Below, piece after piece: positions 9,879-20,698 of a stretch of 64,000 nucleotides of DNA (its first letter is position 1; each line of letters starts with the position of its first letter). Both the position numbers and the translations under genes were made by a program. The notes below the pieces were generated by a model, which was not told the DNA's origin, made no database searches, and saw only the letters and a program-made list of their open reading frames with translations. The DNA is from Aurelia coerulea (Eukaryota; Cnidaria; Scyphozoa; Semaeostomeae; Ulmaridae): positions 14,765,484 through 14,829,483 of the forward strand of contig CM076951.1 of assembly GCA_039566865.1 (NCBI GenBank), written 5' to 3'.

Positions 9879-10887
9879 TATCTTTTGTAGCTCAAACTCG
9901 CTAAACTATCACTAATTTGAAGGAAATTGATACCATGACCAACAAATTCGTTCACCAAGTCAATAAGGTCTAATGTGTATATTTTTTTGTGATAGCATAG
10001 GGCTCAAATCTTTAAAAAGGTGGGTGTAAAATATTATTCCATTTTTCTTTGAATTGAGTGGCTTGAAAGGAACTTATAGTACTTTGCTGTAAATTAGCCG
10101 TGGCAATTTTTTGATATCTTAATTTTTTTCAAAATGGCGGCAATTTAATGATTTTTGAAAAAATTGATGGAAAATTTTGAAAATATTTAAATCATCGTAA
10201 ATCCTAAACCAAGGGAGGAAAAATCATATAACTTTCAAGAAAACCATAGTTTATGACGGCCTATAATATGGTGGCAAGCAGATATCAGAATCTTTTCTGG
10301 TTTAAGATTTAGAAATTTGATGACGTCATAGCCTCAAATTTAATAAATGCCGCCATTTTGAAACTAACCAAGATATCAATAAATTTCCACAGCAGATTTC
10401 CAGCAAAAATCGCTAAGTTCCTTCCAAGCCATTTAATTCAAAGGAAACTGTAATAGAATTTTACACCGACCTTTTTAAAGATTTGAGCCCTATGTTTTTT
10501 GTGATAAAACCGCAAAGGAAAGAACGGATCAGCAAATACCTCTTTCATCAATTCTGGATTGGCAGAAAGATACCTATGACAATGCTTGCATTGGTAGTAC
10601 CGTTGAACAAGAACAGCATTTTCGCCTACATCAAAGATCAATCTAGGATTTTGTAGACTTTTCCTATCCAGAAGATTCGTCCAGAAACTTGCGATGAGAT
10701 GTTCCTTATGCACCGGGCATTTTATTTGACGATTTCCCTGGCTTATTGGACACCAGATGAATACCTTTGGAAGGAACTTTACTGCAGGCAATTCTGCGTG
10801 TTGTTGGTGATATGCTGGTGGTTCAATAATGCTTGCAAATCGAGGACTAGCTGGAGCTGCTATGAATTCGTTGATGATTTCATTCAC
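9879..10887 (-). pseudogene. zinc-binding protein fragment (DUF6729-like), split by two insertions
   Basis: The frame opens at 10,887 and reads through FLPKVFIWCPISQGNRQIKCP, then YYQCKHCHRYLSANPELM. A paired Cys/His pattern (CPVH and CKHC) within an FIW...P context resembles the DUF6729-type zinc region found in many transposon-linked cnidarian proteins; this is moderate to low certainty. At 10,494 it runs into a foldback MITE that supplies a foreign tail and stop. The original frame resumes at 9,994, after the 12-base duplication, with YHKKIYTLDLIDLVNEF and VGHGINFLQI, and then meets the pogo insertion at 9,879. The remainder is at 5,845-6,000. Confidence 0.5.
9995..10494. mobile_element. 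foldback MITE, ~165-bp inverted repeats
   Basis: About 165 bases at each end are imperfect inverted repeats, with outer ends CATAGGGCTCAAATC and its complement, and an inner AAAATGGCGGCA block. The element is bounded by a 12-base direct repeat TTTTTTGTGATA (9983-9994 and 10495-10506). It is inserted in the zinc-binding gene, whose reading frame continues across it. No coding capacity is seen. Confidence 0.8.
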
Positions 10888-10893
10888 GTATAA

Positions 10894-11459
10894 TTCTGAC
10901 TCCTTATCGATTACTACTGCAAAAACCGTATAAACAATAGCGGGAAAATCATAATCTTAACGAAAGGTTCCATGATAGCAATTTATGGAGCAATCAAGCA
11001 AACGCGTCCGAATTACAGAAATAGCAGTTACAAAATGACCTGGCGTCACTTAGGTACAAATGCATCGTTCAAGTACCAGAACAACCGCATTTGTGCAGAC
11101 AGCCATTATCATTTTTCCAGTGGCGTTGTGGTAGCATAATTCTTGGGGGGTGGGTGGGGGGCCGAAAGTCAACATTTTCCAACAAAGAGAGATTTTTCCG
11201 ACTAACTTACAAAACGTGGCAAAATGGCTCAAAACTGTTGTCATATAAAGGTTCCATAATATAAGCGAATAAATTGGACAGAGTAGCCTGTTGAGACAAG
11301 ATTCTCATTGGAGTTGAGGCTGAAGCTAGTTGCAAACGGTGGGAGAAAAAGTGGGGGGCTCCAGGGGTTTCCTCCTTGGCGACCGCACCTTTAAGATCGT
11401 TGAAAAGCGTCCCTATTTTGAAGAATTGGCTATTTGGTTTTCATGGGAAATTTAGAAAA
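10894..11459. other. no gene recognised
   Basis: It is a mixed sequence between the zinc-binding gene and the palindromic element. Short open frames are in low-complexity context, including a G-run near 11,145-11,160. Nothing can be supported. Confidence 0.3.
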
Positions 11460-11461
11460 TA

Positions 11462-12345
11462 CCGGGTGCGCCAAAATAAACTATGCACTTTTAGCAGGCC
11501 ACGATAAATCGTACACAGGACCGATTTTGAAGATTTATGACTTAATCTTTAGCAGAAAGCCTGAATTAGGTTCTTGGATTTTTGCAAATTTTTCTGTTTT
11601 TATGTTTTAGAGCTACAAGCAACTTTCTTAAAATTTTCGTTTTCGAAAACACTGAAAACGATTAAAAAACGTTGATCAAATTTTCTAAAGAATCGACATG
11701 AATGGACAAAGAGAAAACTTTTTTTGTGATGATTTGGGATTTAGAAATCGATTAATTGTAAACTGCTGTACGAGACTTCGTGCTATCTTGGGAGAAATGT
11801 AATTTTATTTTCAAGGATATAAAGAAATGTCTTTTCTTTTGAATTTCATTGAATTTATGCTTTGGTGCAGGTTGTGTTCCTGTGTCAAGGGTGTTAAAAA
11901 GACAAGCGAGGAAGCGTCATGAGGCCAGCAAGAATGGAGTCTTGCTGCATTTTTGATTTCGTGACGGCTTTTGGGGCGGCACTTTATTGTAACTACTACA
12001 GAATTTCGCAACAGGCCAATCGTTGAAATAACGCTCGTGCAGAAGTTTACAAAAGCAATTTCCAAATCCCTAAATCACGCTGAAAACGTTTTCTCTTTGT
12101 TCATTCATGTTGAGTCTTTAGAAAATTTGATCAACGTTTTTTTATCGTTTTCAGTGTTTTCGAAAACTAAAATTTTAAGAAACTCGCTTCTAGCTCTAAA
12201 AACTGAAAACAGAAAAATTTGCAAAAAATTCCAGAATCTAATTCAGGCTTTCTGCTAAAGATTAAGTCATAAATCTTCAAAATCGGTCCAGTGTACGATT
12301 TATCGTGGCCTACCAAAAGTGCATAGTTTATTTTGGCGCACCCGG
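11462..12345. mobile_element. 884-bp palindromic element, TA-flanked
   Basis: The ends are CCGGGTGCGCCAAAATAAAC and its complement, with TA on both outer sides (11460-11461 and 12346-12347). The two arms (about 11,462-11,780 and 12,035-12,345) are imperfect inverted copies over roughly 310 bases. The loop (about 11,790-12,030) shows no recognisable protein. TA duplications suggest mobilisation by a Tc1/mariner-type transposase. The end sequence resembles, but differs from, the CCGGGTGTCCC elements at 55, 61 and 63.6 kb. Confidence 0.8.
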
Positions 12346-12408
12346 TAGGATCTCAAAATCACTTAAAGATATATCGATTTCAACATTGAGATCAAAAACG
12401 CCGTTGCT

Positions 12409-12665
12409 TCATAAGCATGAGCATAGACCTTCATTTCCTGGATGAGTTCCACCTCCACCCGGTAGAACAACATTTTTTTGGGCGCAAGGAGGCAATTTTG
12501 AGAATCCTATGTTAACTGTTGACTTCTCTTTAAACTTTTGGTAGCATTCCTTCAAATTGCAAAGTATCAATCGCTTCTGAATCATAACTTTCTCCCCATT
12601 GAAATTTATTGCAACACAATCTTTTTTACCAAGCATCTGACGGCTAATATCATCACCTTCATAAA
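12409..12665 (-). pseudogene. fragment of an unnamed multicopy cnidarian-type protein
   Basis: On the minus strand the frame reads KKFYEGDDISRQMLGKKDC, then LCNLKECYQKFK and NIGFSKL. I recall this FY..DDxSRQ...GKKD and IGFSKF combination from a repeated family of uncharacterised proteins in cnidarian and fish genomes that is probably transposon-borne. The tail after IGFSKL is out of frame and ends at 12,409. The upstream part is cut by the long-TIR element at 12,677. Confidence 0.5.
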
Positions 12666-13499
12666 ACTTCTTTACTGGCCAGGTCTATAACGTGGACCTC
12701 GCAGTCCTTCCCGAGAATCACGACTTTCCGGTCCGCGAAATCAGGGTCCGCATTTTAGAATTTTGCTATAGGCTGAAAATCTAAAATGCGGACCTGTATC
12801 TCCCAGACTTTTTAAAAGGTCCGCGAAATCAAGGTCTGCATTTTAGAATTTAACTATAGGCTGAAATTCTAAAACGCGGACCTGTATCTCGCGGACTTTT
12901 TTACCAAATTTTTAAACTTAGCCTTTCTATCAAAATCTCATTGAAAATCAAACCAATTAGACAAGAAATAGGATCTTGAGAACCATTGCCAGTATCCTCA
13001 AAGTTTTTACTGTAGTTTTAGGCCCAACGGCAAGATATGTTTCGATCAATGGTTGTCGGAGGATAGTTGTTTGATAGTCGGAGGATTAAATCTCTTAACA
13101 CAAGATAAATGTTCTCAAAACTCTGATAAACTTACGACATTTTTTGCACTGCGAGTTTAGATCCACTTTTTCCAAAACGTAACTGTCCCTGTCGTGCCTT
13201 GACTTTTCTTATACTGATGTCACGTTACCTAGCAGAAGGAAATTATAGAGGTTCTTTGAAGTGTGGGTTCACGTTCTAGATCTTTTTTTTTTTGGGCAAA
13301 ATTCTAAAGCAAGCATCTTATTTGACCTAAGATTTTGCAATAGACAAAGAAAAGCCCTTTTTATTTTCAGGAAGTGCCCCGTTAGCTTAGTCAAATAGTG
13401 CCCTTCTAGTGTAGTGCCCCCCTAGTTTGAGATGCTTCCTACGTCCTTGTAAAAGATTCATGTCTACATGTTTTCCAATCTGACCTGTAAGAAGAAAAA

Positions 13500-14773
13500 G
13501 AAGCAAAAGGAAACCTATCTGGATCTGTTCTTGGTCCTCTGCTCTTCCTTATTTATATAAATGATTTACCAAATTCATCTTGACTGCTTCCCTTCTTCCT
13601 ATTTGCTGATGACACTAACATCTACTATGAATCTGATGATCTGGCAATTCTTATGAGGAAAGTTAACAAAGAACTAAAGAAAGTAAAACTATGGCTTGAC
13701 TCTATCAAACTCGCACTCAATGTTGACAAGACAAATTTTGTACTGTTTCACTCTCCCCGAAAGAAATTGACGGAATATGCTGACCTCAAAATTGGTAAGC
13801 GGTCTATCCAAAGGACACCTTATGTAAAGTTCTTAGGGGTACTGATGGATGAACATCTGACTTGGAAGTATCACACCACAGAACTTTGCAAGAAGCTTTC
13901 TAGGACTGCAGGTATTTTCTTCAAGGTACGGCATCATGTACCACTTTCTACCCTCATCTGTCTCTATAATTCCATATTCTCATCTTTTCTTAACTATGGT
14001 ATTATTGCATGGGGCCTTACCTACGAAACGTATCTTACTCCGTTATTCCGATTGCAGAAGAAAATATTGCGAGCCATAAAATTCCAACCCTTTTCTGCTC
14101 CCTCCTCACCAATTTTCCATTCATTGAAAATTCTTAAAATACAAGATGTGCTTCACACAAATATCTTAACATTCATCTATAAAGCACTCAACAAGCTATC
14201 TCCTTCTTGCTTTCATAATTACTTTCAGCCAAATTCAACTGTTCATAGGTTTGGTACTCGTCAGGCTACCAGAGGTGACCTCTTTAGTGCCCTTAAAAAT
14301 ACTACCTCGTATGGTCTTCAATCCATTAAATATTTTGGTTCTAAACTCTGGAATACCCTTCCAATTTTCATTCGCGTTGCCACATCGGTAGCAGCTTTTC
14401 GGTCAAAATTAAAGTCTTATTTCATTGATTCATATTGCACATTGGTGTGAAACTGAAATGTTATTGAAATTACTTCTCTCGTGTTGAAGTATCTGGTTAC
14501 TGGTCATTTTAAAAAAATTTATAGTATTTGTTTTTCGTTTAAATGGGGGGGGGCTCTCTCTCGATTAGTTAACCTACTTAGAGAGCTCCTCCTTAATCGG
14601 TCAATCTTAAATACGATCATGTATAGTAACTTATGTTTTATTATGTTCAGTCAGTGTTGTTAACTTTTAGTTTGTAATGTTGTAATGTATTTAGTTGTAG
14701 AGTCTATTTATTGAGAATTGTATTTAGGATTGATTGATAATAAATGAAAACTGAAAAACTGAAAACTGAAAAC
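13500..14773 (+). pseudogene. 5'-truncated LINE, same family as the 1-5.8 kb copy
   Basis: It starts within the reverse transcriptase (SVLGPLLFLIYINDLPNSS, then a stop, then LFADDTNIYYESDD). The frame is open from 13,653 to 14,450 (265 residues). It contains FLGVLMDEHLTWKYH, TRQATRGDLF and GSKLWNTLP, all matching the C-terminal region of the 1,030-residue ORF2. A 3' UTR with a G-run and CTCTCTCTCGATTAGTT follows. It ends in the ACTGAAAAACTGAAAACTG tail at about 14,773. The 5' truncation is typical of LINE retroposition. Confidence 0.85.
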
Positions 14774-14774
14774 T

Positions 14775-15157
14775 ATCTACTTACGGAAAGTGAGAAAGTT
14801 AACTTTTTAGGCCTACTCGGTAGCAAAGGGGTAAGGCCATTCCATAGGTAGATTGTTTCTTCTTTCACAATGCTATGGTGGGAGGCATTTAGTATTCACG
14901 GTTCCTAGAGAATTGCTGATCTTGTAGAAGCCATCAATCTTGTCATAAAAAAGATTACTGAGTGTAGTGTTACATAATAATATAATAATACGAATATTTT
15001 AACATGATTAAAGCTTCAACAAAAATTGTTGTTTTCAATGCCTGTCCTGCTTAAAAAGAAAAGAAATGTTAAAAACTTAATTTACAATTAGATAACTGTG
15101 AATAAATATCGCATTAAAAGTCCGTGATGATTGAAAAAGTCAAATTTATCTACTAAG
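14775..15157. other. non-coding interior of the long-TIR element
   Basis: No gene is seen. Part of it (from about 14,975) is likely the 3' UTR and AT-rich tail of the minus-strand LINE that follows. Confidence 0.35.
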
Positions 15158-16050
15158 CTACTTCACTTTTAAAAATAAATCCAATTGTTTCTTAAAATCC
15201 TTCTTGTTTTCAGCAGTTCTTACGTCTGTAGGCAAATCATTGTATAACTTTGCCCCCATGTAATGAAATCCCTTTCGTGCATATTCAGTTTTGATGCTTG
15301 GCAAAGTGGCTAAGCATTTGTTGTTTCTGTCTTTCAGTCTTGTGTCTTTCAGTCCGTGTTTCAGTCTTGGTGTGGGCGTGTTTAGTGATTGACTCTGCAA
15401 GGCATCACATACATCATCATTTAAGATGTTATGCACCAGGACACATGCTCTTTTTAAATTTGATTTTTCAGGTGACAGAACATTGCATTCCTTTGAGCTC
15501 ACGCCAATTATTCTCATAGCACGTTCATGCAGAGCAGCTAACTTTCTCGATTGACCAGTTGATGGTTTCAGGTTTAAGATTCCACAATATGTAACAACAG
15601 GTAGAATCATAGAGCGATAAAGTTTACAAGCCGTTGTGCTGTCCAAGAAACATCTTAGCTTCGATAGAAGACGAAATCTGCCAGAAGCTCGTTTATAACA
15701 TAGTTCAAAGTTGGTATTTAGATTTAAAGTTGAATCGATTTCCACTCCCAAATATATGTATGAAGTAGTAGTATTAATTTTCGTCCCCCTGTATCGAACA
15801 CATACTTCTTCATTATGTCTCTTCAGACGCTGGGCAGTCCCGAAAACCAACACCTCTGTTTTTCCTTTCTTCATATTTAGAATGAGTTCATTCTCATCCA
15901 TCCACTTTTCAAGCCTTGTCATTTCATTAGTAAGGATTTGGCTCAGATTTTTAACATCCTTATCCGCACAGTAAATAACCGTATCATCAGCATATTTGAT
16001 AATATTTGTCTCAATTACGTCGGTTATGTCGTTAAAGAATAAAACAAAGA
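15158..16050 (-). pseudogene. 5'-truncated LINE reverse transcriptase, second family
   Basis: The frame keeps the catalytic YADD block (IIKYADDTVIYCADKD) and the C-terminal region (YLGVEID, MILPVVTYCG, ARKGFHYMGAKLYNDLP), ending at 15,158. It differs clearly from the other LINEs here. The first ~70 residues of the long open frame (16,261-16,060) are translated inverted-repeat sequence and not protein. The junction at about 16,050-16,060 is the LINE 5' truncation. Confidence 0.8.
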
Positions 16051-16485
16051 GTAGATCCACGTATTTTTTGTTTAAGAAAGCGCTCATGAGAAAGGTTGTC
16101 AAAGTTTGACAGAGTTTTGAGAATATTTGTCTTGTGTTTGGAAATTTTAATCCTCCCACTATCAAACAACTATCCTCCGACAACCATTGACCGAAACATA
16201 TCTTGCTGTTGGGCCTAAAACTACAGTAAAAACTTCGAGGGATACTGGTAATGGTTCTCAAGATCCTATTTCTTGTCTAATGGTTCGATTTTCAATGAGA
16301 TTTTGATAGAAAGGCTAAGTTTAAAACTTTGGTAAAAAAGTCTGCGAGAAAAAGGTCTGCGTTTTAGAATTTCGGCCTGTAGCAAAATTCTAAAACGCGG
16401 ATCCTGATTTCGCGGACTGGAAAGTCATGATTCTCGGAAAGGTCTGCGTGGTCTGCGAGGTCCGTGTTATAGACCTGGCCGTCAT

Positions 16486-17940
16486 CCTTTGCCAAAGAAA
16501 GCCTCGGAACGAAAAAATCCGAGACGAAACTTCTTGGAATAGAATGGGACAAAACGAATGATAATCTTTCAGTCTCATTTCCAGAAAGTGAGCCAACTGC
16601 AACCAAACGTATAGTGTTGCGCACCATAGCCAAGACATATGATCCCATGGGAATTGCATCACATATGCTGTTGACAGCCAAATTAATCTTTTGTGACCTC
16701 TGTGAAAGAAAGATTCCATGGGACAGTGAGCTTCCAGATGATCTAAAGAAGCGATGGGAGAAATGGCTTAAAACTTTGCCATCAGAAATAGTGATACCAA
16801 GATGCATTCCACAAAGAAAGGAAGAAATAACCTCCATAAAGCTACGCTGGTTTTCTGACGCCAGTATCTCAGGATGCTGTGCTACAGTGTATGCGGTTGT
16901 AAAGCGAGGGGAAGAAGTCACTCAAGGTTTACTTGTAGCCAAGTCAAGGCTTGCAAAACATGATCTTACCATCACAAGATTAGAACTTGTGGGAGGTCAT
17001 ATGACCAGCAATTTGTTGGAAAACACAGCAAAAGCCCTTGCACAGTACCCAGTGACAGAAATTTATGCATGGACCGATTCAACTGTTTGTTTGCATTAGC
17101 TTTGAGAGGGGGTAAAGTACAAACAATTTGTATCAAACAGAGTGAAGAAGATAAACGAGAAAAACTACACATGGAGGTATGTTCCCACTGATGAGAATCC
17201 AGCAGACATAGGAAGTCGAGGAGGAAGTAATTTGCAAACAAACGAGAAGTGGATGAGAGGACCAACCTAGTTAAGCACACCAGAATTATGGCCAGCTATG
17301 ATTGTGACCAAGCCGAGCGAGGATTCAGATTCAGAGAAACAGCTTGTGAAAGATGATTATGCAAGTATCTGTTGAGAGAGAAGCAGACTCAATCGATGCC
17401 TTACTTCAAAGAAAAACCTGGTGGACCACCATTAGAATCTTAGCTTGGATGAAGAAACAAGCCAATTCAAGTCAGCGACTAAACTTAGTCAAGAATGAAG
17501 AGGGTGTCTACGAATGTAGAGGACGCATACAAGGAGTTTACCCTGTTTACCTGCCATTTAGACATCTTATCTTGGAGAAACTTGTGGAAAATGCACACCT
17601 GCAGACATTGCATAGGGGAGTTTCACTTACCATGCCCAAAGTTCGAGACAACTACTGGATACCAAGGCTGAGGAGCATTACAAAGAGAGTCTTAGCGAAA
17701 TGATCTGGATGCAAGAGATTTCATGCCACAAATGCACCAGCTCTTCCGCAAGGGAATTTGCCACGAGAAAGATCTGAAGGAAGCATACCATTTGATGTGG
17801 TGGGAAGAGATTTCGCAGGTCCAATCACAGTGAACACAGGGAACAAAGCTACAAGCAAAGCATACATCATCCTTTACACGTGCAGTCTAACCAGAGGTCT
17901 GCATTTAGAGCTGTTGTCAAAAATGACTACAAATTGAACT
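16486..17940 (+). pseudogene. BEL/Pao retrotransposon pol fragment
   Basis: From 16,487 the frame reads KLLGIEWDKTND, then RTIAKTYDPMGIASHMLLTAK, the Pao region after the reverse transcriptase. It continues to an RNase-H-like part with RWFSDASISGCCATVY, LTITRLELVGG and YAWTDSTVCLH. After two in-frame stops it continues [13 protein letters not shown] and [16 protein letters not shown] further open piece (17,353-17,703) holds the integrase zinc region with HLQTLHRGVSL and DNYWIPRLRS, then CKRFHATNAP and the start of the integrase core with PFDVVGRDFAGPI. Several stops look like TGG to TAG or CGA to TGA. The left part was lost at the inverted-repeat element. No LTRs are visible. Confidence 0.85.
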
Positions 17941-18374
17941 GTACTGGAATTGAAGATGGCGGTAAGCCGTGGTTTTTCACGCTCAGTTTGTAAAAGTGAA
18001 CTAACTATAATTGTTGGGGTGCTAGTGCCACTATTTGCTCTTTAACACCACAGACATTGCAAAGATCATAAACCAGACAAGACTGGCTGGGATATCAGGA
18101 CGTTAAACAAATTGCTTTGTTTAAATGTGCCAGACGCTCATCGTTATCAAAATGGCCTAAACCAGAGTTCAAAGGTCAAAAGGAAATTTTCGAAACAAGG
18201 ATTCCACATGATAGTAATTCAGACTGTACTTTCCAGTTACTAGAGAGTAATGAATACATGTTACTTATGACCAACTGTATACCCCATTTCTGTTGTAACA
18301 ATCAAAAGTTTGAATGGCCAATCAAAATTGACCTGTCAAGATAGGAGATTTTGTTGGTTGAACAGCAAACAAAA
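17941..18374. other. no gene recognised
   Basis: A 75-codon open frame at 18,117-18,344 has no recognisable domain. It may be flank of the BEL/Pao fragment or of the next element. Confidence 0.25.
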
Positions 18375-19350
18375 ATGGCGCTAGTTTACGATGATATATA
18401 TAGAATTTGCGAAAATAAGGAAAAGTTGTTTAATAGGCTAAAAGAAAAGAGATTGTTTGGCGATTATGAAAATGCGACATGCGAAAATGTGATTATGGAA
18501 AGCTGAGACTGCAAACCGACAAGTCATTCAGCCAAGACGGGATTCATGGGAGATGCAATAACAGCTTATGCAGAGAAAAATATCAATCAGAAAAAATTCG
18601 TGGTTTGAGAAAGCACATTTATCATTAGAGTCAATTCTCAAGTTGACATATTATTGGGTGTATAAATACCCAGAAAAGCTGCTTATGCATGAGCTAAAAA
18701 TTGGCAGCGACCACACTGCAGTAGATTGGTACAATTTCGCCAGGGAAGTTTGTGTTGAGGTTCTCCAGCGAAACTCAGAGCAAATAGAAATTGTAGAAAT
18801 CAACAAATCAAAATTTGGTAAAAGGAAGTACCATCGCGAGAAAAGGGTTGAAGGAGTTTGGGTTTTTGGTGGTATCGACAAGAGAACAAAAAGATGCTTC
18901 TTGCAAACCACTACTGACAGAAGTGCAGATACATTGATACCCATCATCATTGAAACATCAAGCCAGGCACAATGATTATGTCCAACTGCTGGAAAGTCTA
19001 CAGCAAAATTGAAGAAGAAGGATACTTACATTTAACTGTAAACCATAGCATTGAATTTAAAAGCAGCAAGGGCGCTTGCACAAACACCATCAAATCCACC
19101 TGGAACGCAACGATGAAATCTCTTTCAAAATTTGGAACAAGAAAAGAAATGTATGACACATATTTTGCGGAATATTGCATTCAAAAGCAATACTTAAAGC
19201 CAAGCGATAGATTCTTGAAGTTTCTTGAAATGCTCATTGACAGTGCAAATGAAGAAAGAATCCTAAATGCTCTGGATAACTTTGATGTATCTGCTTTGCA
19301 AAGTGATGCAACTGTAACATCCATGTCTGGACACGAGAGTATGAATTGAT
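18375..19350 (+). pseudogene. Merlin/IS1016-type (ISXO2-like) transposase, catalytically dead
   Basis: Pieces in three frames cover a full transposase. The N-terminus starts MALVYDDIYRICENKEKLF at 18,375. A zinc-ribbon region with LRLQTDKSFSQDG and CNNSLC follows near 18,500. The core runs from 18,568 with NSWFEKAHLSLESILKLTYYW, VEINKSKFGKRKYHREK and GVWVFGG. The last piece, from 18,972, has SNCWKVYSKI, VNHSIEF and TNTIKSTWNA. Family members read VEIDESKF, SDCWxAY and TNTIESTW at these places, so both catalytic Asp are Asn and the Glu is Lys. Frameshifts lie near 18,500, 18,565 and 18,955. It shares the fold of the 28-kb Merlin transposase but is a different subfamily. Confidence 0.8.
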
Positions 19351-19759
19351 CATTATTTGGACATCTCTTTGTCATAGAAACTTCATCATTATGATGGGTG
19401 TCCCAAAAGAAGGACAGTACAAATTTGGTTGGTTCCAGTGATGTGAATTTGGCTTTAATGAACGGGAAATCAATTTTAAAATGCCCCAAGATACTGTAGT
19501 TGGCTTGAATAACTGTAAAGATACCGTACCTCATTTGTCACTATTGATGCTTCAAAATTTTAATCTTGAAAGCATGAATATGCCTCAAAATCCAAACCAA
19601 AGCTTTTGCCTAAGCAAATTCCTGAAGTACATAAAACATATAACTGAAAGTAAAGAAAATGACAAAATAGCACAATGGGTGAGTTCTAGTAAACATAATG
19701 CAATTATAATCTAAGTTTTTTTTCACATTTCATCAACGATTTTGTTGATATTCCATATT
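19351..19759. other. no gene recognised
   Basis: This is the 3' flank of the dead transposase. A 77-codon open frame has no recognisable domain and terminal repeats of a Merlin element could not be identified. Confidence 0.25.
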
Positions 19760-19899
19760 TTTCCATATTCCAGGAGACCTTGTATGACAGAAATGAAGTA
19801 TAAACTTGCAACAGAGTTACACTTTGGTGTGTGGTAGATGTGATCCATTAGGACTGCCAAATCTCTGAAATGTTTGTGCTTGTTGATTTCCAAATTTTG

Positions 19900-20698
19900 C
19901 TTGATAAAAAGTTTGTTATATCTGAAATCTTACATAAGCCTTCCCATGTTGTGATAATCTTCGCATTCTCTGCACCAAACTATGACAAAAAAAGACTATC
20001 TCCATCATCATTGATCCCATGGCCAGCATTTGCAGGATCCCTTACCTTGATCGCTTGAGAAACTTCAGAAATTTTTTTGCGGACTGCATCAATTCCAAGT
20101 CAATTTCCAACTTTGAAGGTTTACTCTTTGTAGCTGCCCATGATTTTTTCTGCAACAATGAATCTGCTGAGCTGCTCTGTAATTCACAGTTAGCCTCTTT
20201 TGCTTGGCTTTACTTGTGTTCTCACTCTCTGACTTTGAGTTTTCCACCGCACCATTTTGAGGGGTTCTTTCTTGTTCTCGGCATCATCACGTTCAGCTTC
20301 AGCAACTGCAGTCAAACTTTGATCTGCTGCAGGTGTATGTGTATCGCCCTCATCATTTTGGCTTTGCTGATCAACAAAAACATGATCCAACTCTTTATCC
20401 TCAACACTTTCATTCATTGGTATCATCTTCTAGCGAAAATGTGTGACTGTCCTTTGGTGTATTATGGTATTTGCAAGCCAGTCAAGTTTGATGTTTTCAT
20501 CAGTAACTGCTTCTCGCTCAGAACCAGAAGGAATTGATTTCCTCTTCCTCAGCATCCTCCCATACGATGTTCTTAGATCTCTGAATTTCTTCTCGCAGTC
20601 TTCTGGTATCATGTCATATTTTTCACCAACCTTCATCCAGCAGTCATACTTCGTGAATTTGTTATTAAAGGGTCTCTTCCAGCCATCATGCTTTGCGC
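19900..20698 (-). pseudogene. MADF/Myb-SANT-like DNA-binding protein
   Basis: On the minus strand, from about 20,698, the frame reads KHDGWKRPFNNKFTKYDCW. It continues in the piece ending at 20,430 with PEDCEKKFRDLRTSYGRMLRK, KSIPSGS and LDWLA: a MADF domain core (Cys/Trp-KxxRxxYxR pattern). After a stop a charged linker follows (20,426-20,190). More stop-interrupted text, GIDAVRKKISEV and SLFLSYFGAE, suggests a BESS-like C-terminal part. MADF proteins are transcription-factor-like and often accompany Harbinger transposases. The N-terminus is lost where the repeated 414-bp unit begins. Confidence 0.65.

Larger units (their letters stand above)
12677..16480. mobile_element. 3.8-kb element with ~480-bp terminal inverted repeats
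   Basis: The ends are GGCCAGGTCTATAACG (12,677) and the complement of GGCCAGGTCTATAACACG (ending 16,480). The arms remain alignable to about 13,160 on the left and 16,060 on the right. Near both ends are short palindromic blocks built from GTCCGCGAAATC and TCTAAAATGCGGACC. No transposase for it is visible; the interior is filled by two LINE fragments. No clear target duplication was found and the flanks differ (unnamed protein fragment left, BEL/Pao right). The superfamily is unknown to me. Confidence 0.75.

Noticed and set aside
10438..10494. C-terminal tail of the 149-codon zinc-binding frame
   Set aside because: The last ~19 codons are translated MITE sequence; the true continuation lies beyond 9,994.
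16060..16261. N-terminal 70 residues of the long minus-strand LINE frame
   Set aside because: They translate the terminal inverted repeat of the surrounding element and not LINE sequence.
16364..16921. 185-codon minus-strand frame
   Set aside because: It is antisense to the clearly coding BEL/Pao segment and partly covers the inverted repeat end.
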